DNA of 64,000 bases from Flavobacterium noncentrifugens (GTDB lineage: Bacteria > Bacteroidota > Bacteroidia > Flavobacteriales > Flavobacteriaceae): assembly GCF_900100375.1 (NCBI RefSeq), contig NZ_FNEZ01000001.1, positions 736,394-800,393 on the forward strand. Reading direction: 5' to 3'. The notes under the pieces were generated by a model. The model ran no database searches. It was not told where the DNA came from and saw only the letters and a program-made list of their open reading frames with translations. Of this stretch, positions 60,046 to 64,000 are shown in pieces; within the stretch, counting starts at the first letter, position 1; each line of letters opens with the position of its first letter. The position numbers were made by a program, and so were the translations under genes.

Positions 60046-62136
60046 TTAAAGTTCCGAAAGTAATTTTAAAACCTTTTCATCTTTTTCATAATTTTTTAAA
60101 TCGGACAATTGTGTTTGAAATTCTTTTAAATTTTCAGGATCTGATTTTAAATTTTGAATTGCTTCAGATCGTACGAAAGGCGATTCGCTTTTTAAAGACA
60201 TTGTATATAATTTTTGTAAAGTCTCTTTATCAAAATCAGAAGCTTTGACTTTAGAGAAACTTAGGATAAAATTTTTATACAACAACGCGTTTTTATCATT
60301 TTTGCTGACTTTCGTAAATTCGTTTTTCAGCAAACTGTAATTGTTGATTCCAGATAAAGCCGTTTTGAAATTTGCTGTAGAAACATTGCGTTTTTCTTCA
60401 TCAAATTTGAAAAAACTTCCAATTTCACGTTCGATTTTTTCGAGCGCTTTTTTATCCGAATTTCCTTGCTCCGCCCAATCGTCTTTGAGTCCGACCGTTT
60501 TGTTGAACACCAATTTTTCTGATGTCGAATCTTTATCCACAGTAAAATAACCCAATCTTTGAAACTGGAATTTATCTTCGTTTTTGGCTTCTTTCAAGCT
60601 TGGTTCCACAAATCCGGTCACTACTTTCAAAGAATCCGGGTTAACGAATTCCAAAAAGTCTTTTTCTTTATGGGAATCTGGCGCTTCATCGGTAAACAAA
60701 CGGTCATACAAACGCACTTCAGCCGAAATTGCATGCGCAATCGAAACCCAGTGTAATGTTCCGGAAACCTTGCGCTGGCTGGCTTCGGTGCCGCTTCCGC
60801 TTAAACTTTGGGTATCATAAGTTGCGTGGATTTCAGTAATATTTCCGTCGGCATCTTTGATCACATTTTCGCCTTTGATAATGTACGCATTTTTCAAGCG
60901 CACTTCTTTTCCAAGGCTCAAACGGAAGAATTTCGACGGCGCATCTTCCATAAAATCTTCTCTTTCGATATAAATTTCACGTGAAAACGGCACTTTCCTG
61001 AATCCGGCGCTTTCATCTTCCGGGTTGTTTTCGGCGTCAAGCCATTCTTCTTTTTCTTGCGGATAATTTGTAATGACCAGCTTTACCGGATCTAAAACCG
61101 CCATGACTCTTGGAGCAGTTTTGTTCAGATCTTCACGGATGTAAAACTCCAAAAGCGACACATCGATCAAATTGTCGCGCTTTGCAATCCCGATTCCGTT
61201 GGCAAAATTCCGCAATGCCGCAGCGGTATATCCGCGTCTGCGAAGCCCTGAAATCGTTGACATTCGTGGATCATCCCAACCGTTTACGTGGTTTTCACTT
61301 ACCAATTGCGCCAATTTTCTTTTACTGACAACGGTGTGCGATAAATTTCGCCTGGCAAATTCGCGTTGCTTCGGGCGTACTTTATTTTCATCGTAAATCT
61401 GATCTAAAAACCAGTCGTACAATTCGCGGTGCGGCAAAAATTCGAGCGTACAAAACGAATGCGAGATCTGTTCGATATAATCGCTTTCACCATGCGCCCA
61501 GTCGTACATTGGATAAATGCACCAATCGTTTCCGGTTCTGTGGTGGTGTCTTTTTAAAATCCTGTAAATGATTGGGTCGCGCATCAACATATTGGTCGAT
61601 TTCATGTCGATCTTTGCGCGTAAAATATGGGTTCCTTCCTCGAATTCGCCGTTTTTCATGCGTTCGAATAGGTCTAAATTTTCTTCAACAGAACGGTTTC
61701 TGTACGGACTGTCGGTTCCCGGCGTGGAAGGTGTTCCTTTTTGCGCTGCCATTTCTTCCGAAGACTGGCTGTCTACATACGCTTTTCCTTTTTTGATGAA
61801 CTCGATCGTCCAGTTATACAATTGCTGGAAATAGTCAGAAGCATAACGTTCTTCGGCCCATTGATACCCCAGCCATTGCACATCGCGTTTGATCGCATCT
61901 ACGAATTCCTGCTCTTCTTTTGCGGGATTCGTGTCGTCGAAACGAAGGTTTACAGGCGCGTTATAATCAAGGCCAAGACCAAAATTGAGCGCGATTGAAC
62001 TTGCATGCCCAATGTGTAAATAACCATTTGGTTCCGGCGGAAAACGAAAACGTAATTTGTCAGACGACAAACCGTTTTTCAGGTCTTCCTCGATGATTTG
62101 CTCAATAAAATTGAGTGATTTTTCTTCTGTTGACAT
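60046..62136 (-). CDS. glnS: Glutaminyl-tRNA synthetase with C-terminal extension
   Basis: Started at MSTEEKSLNFIEQII (promoter element 20 bases upstream), the protein has 696 residues. The class I core is complete: 'RFRFPPEPNGYLHIGHASSIALNFGL' (HIGH), 'LRFDDTNPAKEEQEFVDAIKRDVQWLG', 'VVSKRKLAQLV' (KMSKS region) and two C-terminal beta domains that end near 'NKTVGLKDDW' (about residue 555), where the E. coli enzyme also ends. About 140 further residues follow (about 556-696), a helix-rich, Lys/Ser-rich part reading 'SPFVRSEAIQNLKSDPENLKEF' near its end. It is not a clear YqeY domain, the fusion known for some relatives. The enzyme charges tRNA-Gln directly. Confidence 0.96.
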   Translation of the reverse strand: MSTEEKSLNFIEQIIEEDLKNGLSSDKLRFRFPPEPNGYLHIGHASSIALNFGLGLDYNAPVNLRFDDTNPAKEEQEFVDAIKRDVQWLGYQWAEERYASDYFQQLYNWTIEFIKKGKAYVDSQSSEEMAAQKGTPSTPGTDSPYRNRSVEENLDLFERMKNGEFEEGTHILRAKIDMKSTNMLMRDPIIYRILKRHHHRTGNDWCIYPMYDWAHGESDYIEQISHSFCTLEFLPHRELYDWFLDQIYDENKVRPKQREFARRNLSHTVVSKRKLAQLVSENHVNGWDDPRMSTISGLRRRGYTAAALRNFANGIGIAKRDNLIDVSLLEFYIREDLNKTAPRVMAVLDPVKLVITNYPQEKEEWLDAENNPEDESAGFRKVPFSREIYIEREDFMEDAPSKFFRLSLGKEVRLKNAYIIKGENVIKDADGNITEIHATYDTQSLSGSGTEASQRKVSGTLHWVSIAHAISAEVRLYDRLFTDEAPDSHKEKDFLEFVNPDSLKVVTGFVEPSLKEAKNEDKFQFQRLGYFTVDKDSTSEKLVFNKTVGLKDDWAEQGNSDKKALEKIEREIGSFFKFDEEKRNVSTANFKTALSGINNYSLLKNEFTKVSKNDKNALLYKNFILSFSKVKASDFDKETLQKLYTMSLKSESPFVRSEAIQNLKSDPENLKEFQTQLSDLKNYEKDEKVLKLLSEL

Positions 62137-62155
62137 AGTTCCATTTGTAAAGCGC

Positions 62156-62163
62156 CAAAGGTA
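62156..62163 (-). promoter_or_regulatory. Promoter -7 element of glnS (TACCTTTG)
   Basis: The minus strand reads TACCTTTG, 20 bases before the chosen glnS start, arguing against the upstream Met that would add 30 residues across it. Confidence 0.6.
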
Positions 62164-62261
62164 TTTAAAAAAGTGCAAAGATTTTAGTGGATGAATTGCG
62201 GATTTTGGGTTAATTTTGATTGACAATTTGGTAGATTAAATACCGAATTGGATTTAAATTG

Positions 62262-62335
62262 AACCATTAAGGGACATTAAGTTCATTAAGCTGGATTCTT
62301 AATGAACTTAATGTCCCTTAATGTCCTTAATGGTT
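62262..62335. repeat. ATTAAG palindromic repeat, copy 6 (with extra unit)
   Basis: The left arm AACCATTAAGGGACATTAAG... and right arm ...CCTTAATGGTT pair over 29 bases. The right arm has one additional ACATTAAGG unit, and the loop is CTGGATT. It lies between the divergent glnS and folB genes. Confidence 0.9.
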
Positions 62336-62367
62336 AATTATAGTTATCCTTTTCAGAAAAAAAATTC

Positions 62368-62375
62368 TAATTTTG
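62368..62375 (+). promoter_or_regulatory. Promoter -7 element of folB (TAATTTTG)
   Basis: TAATTTTG fits TAnnTTTG, 21 bases before the folB start. Confidence 0.6.
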
Positions 62376-62395
62376 AGTAGAAAAAATACAATTAT

Positions 62396-62755
62396 ATGGG
62401 CACAATCAAGCTTAAAAATATCAGGACATTTTCGTATCACGGCTGTTTAATTGAGGAAAGTAAAATAGGTTCGGATTATCGTGTGGATTTGGATATTAAA
62501 ACTGATTTGAGAAAATCTGCAGTTTCAGACCATCTTTCAGATACGGTTGATTATGTACTATTGAACCGGATTGTGACTGAAGAAATGGCCATCCGTTCTA
62601 ATTTACTCGAACATGTCGCACATCGAATCATTGCAAGAATATTTTCTGAAATTGCGGCTGTTTCCCGAATTACTTTGGCAGTTTCTAAATTAAATCCGCC
62701 GATTGGTGGTGATGTTGAATCCGTTACGATTGAAATGGAAGAATACAGGACTTAG
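62396..62755 (+). CDS. folB: Dihydroneopterin aldolase
   Basis: The 119-residue enzyme has the FolB pattern: 'IKLKNIRTFSYHGCLIEESKIGSDYRVDLDIKTDL' (with the conserved Tyr-His-Gly), 'DTVDYVLLNRIVTEEM', 'NLLEHVAHRIIARIF' and 'ITLAVSKLNPPIGGDVESVTIEMEEYRT'. The Lys of SKLNPP is the catalytic base. It splits 7,8-dihydroneopterin in folate synthesis. It is read from a TAATTTTG promoter and is a single gene. Confidence 0.95.
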   Translation: MGTIKLKNIRTFSYHGCLIEESKIGSDYRVDLDIKTDLRKSAVSDHLSDTVDYVLLNRIVTEEMAIRSNLLEHVAHRIIARIFSEIAAVSRITLAVSKLNPPIGGDVESVTIEMEEYRT

Positions 62756-62825
62756 CATTTAAGACTCGATATTTTGGATTTTAGATTCGAAAGAAGATTT
62801 TCAAAAAGTTTTAAACTTTAATCTT

Positions 62826-62854
62826 TTGAACTTTAAAGTTTTTATTTACATTTG
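62826..62854 (+). promoter_or_regulatory. tRNA-Cys promoter (TTG-N18-TACATTTG)
   Basis: TTG at 62826-62828 and TACATTTG at 62847-62854 fit the -33/-7 pattern, 17 bases before the tRNA. Confidence 0.75.
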
Positions 62855-62871
62855 CCGTCCAATCAATAATT

Positions 62872-62942
62872 GGCGTCGTGGCCGAGTGGCTAGGCTGGGC
62901 TCTGCAAAAGCTCCTACTGCGGTTCGAATCCGCACGATGCCT
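62872..62942 (+). tRNA. tRNA-Cys (anticodon GCA)
   Basis: A full cloverleaf is visible. The acceptor is GGCGTCG / CGATGCC and the anticodon stem is GGGCT / AGCTC around loop CTGCAAA with GCA. The T arm reads TGCGG-TTCGAAT-CCGCA. The 3' CCA is not encoded and is added later. Confidence 0.96.
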
Positions 62943-62946
62943 CAGG

Positions 62947-62978
62947 AAAAGAGATACGAAAGTGTCTCTTTTTTTTTT
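62947..62978 (+). terminator. tRNA-Cys terminator
   Basis: The hairpin AGAGATAC-GAAA-GTGTCTCT (one G-T pair) is followed by ten T, five bases after the tRNA. Confidence 0.85.
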
Positions 62979-63002
62979 GCTTAATATTTTTCTTTCCACT
63001 AA

Positions 63003-63067
63003 TGTCATTTCGACGAATGAGAAATCTATGCCATTATTACTGAGATTTGTCTTTCGTCGAAATGACA
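63003..63067. repeat. 15-bp perfect inverted repeat with TGTCATTTCGACGAA arms
   Basis: TGTCATTTCGACGAA (63003-63017) and TTCGTCGAAATGACA (63053-63067) are perfect inverse complements. An inner segment (GAGAAATCT / AGATTTGTCT) lengthens the stem. It lies between the tRNA terminator and the lysE-type gene's end. From memory, similar repeats are widespread in Bacteroidetes. Confidence 0.8.
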
Positions 63068-63078
63068 AAATAGTAGCA

Positions 63079-63762
63079 TTATTTCTTATGCTCGAGCTTG
63101 TCAAAAGCCTTGTCCATGATTTGTCTTTCCTTTGGAAACCAGCCTTGGGACAATAAGAATATTCCCGAAACGATCAAGATTACGCTAATAATCCTTTTGA
63201 TGAAATTGATGTTTGTTGGATTTAATTTATTTCTTAATTGCTTGGCCAATAGTATTTTAAAAATATCGGTAATAAAATAACTCAGAATCACGGTTGTAAA
63301 AAATACAAACATACGGGTTGGATTCAATTCCAGTTTTGGCCCGATCGTAATTAAGATCGCAAGCCAGAATCCGAGTACGCCAATGTTGATGAAATTTAGG
63401 AAAAAACCTTTGATGAACAATGAAAAATAATTCGTTTGTGCCAATTCAACCGGATCTTCCGGATCGATGCTTTTCTTGGATTTTTTATTTTTTACGAATG
63501 AAATAATGCCATAAGTAAGCATTACCAAACCTCCAAAGATGAACAATGCGGGATCGTCTTTAATACTTTGAATTAACCTGTAACTGCTGAAATAAGCGAT
63601 CAGAATGAAAATGATATCAGCCAAAACCACGCCAAGATCAAAAACTACAGCCGCCCGAAATCCTTTTACTACACTGGTTTCCAGCAGCACAAAAAAAACC
63701 GGGCCAATCATAAAACTTAAGAAAAAGCCCAGTGGAATTCCCGTTAAAATATCTTCAATCAT
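63079..63762 (-). CDS. LysE/RhtB-family exporter
   Basis: The 227-residue protein has six hydrophobic segments and the LysE start pattern 'GIPLGFFLSFMIGPVFFVLLETSVVKGFRAAVVFDLGVVLAD'. 'ALFIFGGLVMLTYGIISF' and a C-terminal 'FIKRIISVILIVSGIFLLSQGW' complete it. The family exports amino acids or related compounds at the inner membrane. The substrate cannot be read. It is a single gene, convergent with tRNA-Cys across the inverted repeat. Confidence 0.9.
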   Translation of the reverse strand: MIEDILTGIPLGFFLSFMIGPVFFVLLETSVVKGFRAAVVFDLGVVLADIIFILIAYFSSYRLIQSIKDDPALFIFGGLVMLTYGIISFVKNKKSKKSIDPEDPVELAQTNYFSLFIKGFFLNFINIGVLGFWLAILITIGPKLELNPTRMFVFFTTVILSYFITDIFKILLAKQLRNKLNPTNINFIKRIISVILIVSGIFLLSQGWFPKERQIMDKAFDKLEHKK

Positions 63763-63828
63763 TGACTATTCCTATATCTGTTCACACAAATATAATTCAA
63801 AAATTACAATCTGATAATTTTGAACCAA

Positions 63829-64000
63829 CTATTCTGGCATTTGTTCAATAGTTCCTCCGAGCGTGGTTTTTTGGTTTACCTGCGCCGGTTTTCCATAAAT
63901 CGTTACATTCCCACCTGCTTTTACTTTGGCATCGACCAATTCTGAAGCGTTGATTTTTGCTTTTCCACCCGCACTTACGCTGACTGTCGTTTGTGAAGTT
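63829..64000 (-). CDS. DUF2807 (head GIN) domain protein, C-terminal part
   Basis: Only the last 57 residues are in the window. They end in a TAG stop (63829-63831), and the frame is open to the edge. They read 'TTVSVSAGGKAKINASEL', then 'GGNVTIYGKPAQVNQ' and 'TTLGGTIEQMPE'. The repeating Gly-Gly turns of a beta-helix fit DUF2807, a putative adhesin-head domain in Bacteroidetes. The signal peptide and most of the domain lie outside. Function unknown. Confidence 0.75.
   Translation of the reverse strand, partial: TSQTTVSVSAGGKAKINASELVDAKVKAGGNVTIYGKPAQVNQKTTLGGTIEQMPE

Noticed and set aside
62136..62226. Longer GlnRS start adding 30 residues
   Set aside because: It would pass through a TACCTTTG promoter element, and the family begins near MSTEEKS.
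25271..62335. CRISPR or tandem-array interpretation of CATTAAG repeats
   Set aside because: Copies are kilobases apart, palindromic and lack regular spacers or cas genes.
1..64000. Defence system, integrase, insertion sequence or toxin-antitoxin locus
   Set aside because: I read both strands for such families and saw none that could be supported.

Overview
The window reads as chromosomal DNA of a Flavobacteriaceae bacterium, most likely Flavobacterium or a close relative. The evidence is AT-rich DNA, TAnnTTTG-type promoters, a type IX secretion (T9SS) type B adhesin with a PorP/SprF partner, a TonB-dependent receptor with surface lipoproteins, and families typical of this group (DUF3078, DUF2480, DUF4837, DUF4175, DUF5689). 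Identifications rest on reading the translated sequence; no database search was run.

Layout. 1-3.5 kb: the end of a TonB-dependent receptor and two lipoproteins. 3.6-4.6 kb: a decayed MarR-GNAT pseudogene. 4.7-14.6 kb (minus): a 2317-residue T9SS adhesin, its PorP/SprF-like partner and an OmpA/PD40 envelope protein. 14.7-16 kb: hflX. 16.1-28 kb (minus): iron-sulfur cluster assembly in two blocks (iscA-sufB-sufC-sufD, then sufS-lipoprotein-sufE-DUF59-DUF2480-DUF3078), separated by two multipass membrane proteins and an opposed serine hydrolase. 28-33 kb: a metallo-beta-lactamase-fold protein, a subtilase lipoprotein and an M1 aminopeptidase. 33.4-37.1 kb: rnpA, a DUF4349 lipoprotein, a CtpA-type protease and a tandem OmpA protein. 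37.2-42.4 kb (minus): a GNAT enzyme, a DUF4837 lipoprotein, a LysM lytic transglycosylase and pgk. 42.5-44.9 kb: a DUF4239 protein, holB and a DoxX-like protein. 45-55.4 kb (minus): a Pif1-like helicase, an OmpH lipoprotein, a methyltransferase, a lipoprotein, mnmG, ybeY and a giant DUF4175 protein. 55.5-62.8 kb: gltX, an SPFH protein, a three-gene envelope cluster, glnS and folB. The end holds tRNA-Cys, a LysE-family exporter and a cut DUF2807 protein.

Most genes are ordinary housekeeping or envelope genes; I see no phage, insertion sequence, CRISPR or recognisable defence locus. The notable signals are mostly non-coding. Two parS-like ParB sites bracket mnmG, one written inside the last codons of ybeY, suggesting an origin-proximal location. 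At least six copies of a palindromic AACCATTAAG...CTTAATGGTT element sit between genes, two of them inside the suf operon. Two further structured intergenic palindromes lie at 23.8 kb and 63.0 kb. On the coding side, the adhesin has an exactly 420-base tandem repeat, and glutaminyl-tRNA synthetase carries about 140 extra C-terminal residues.
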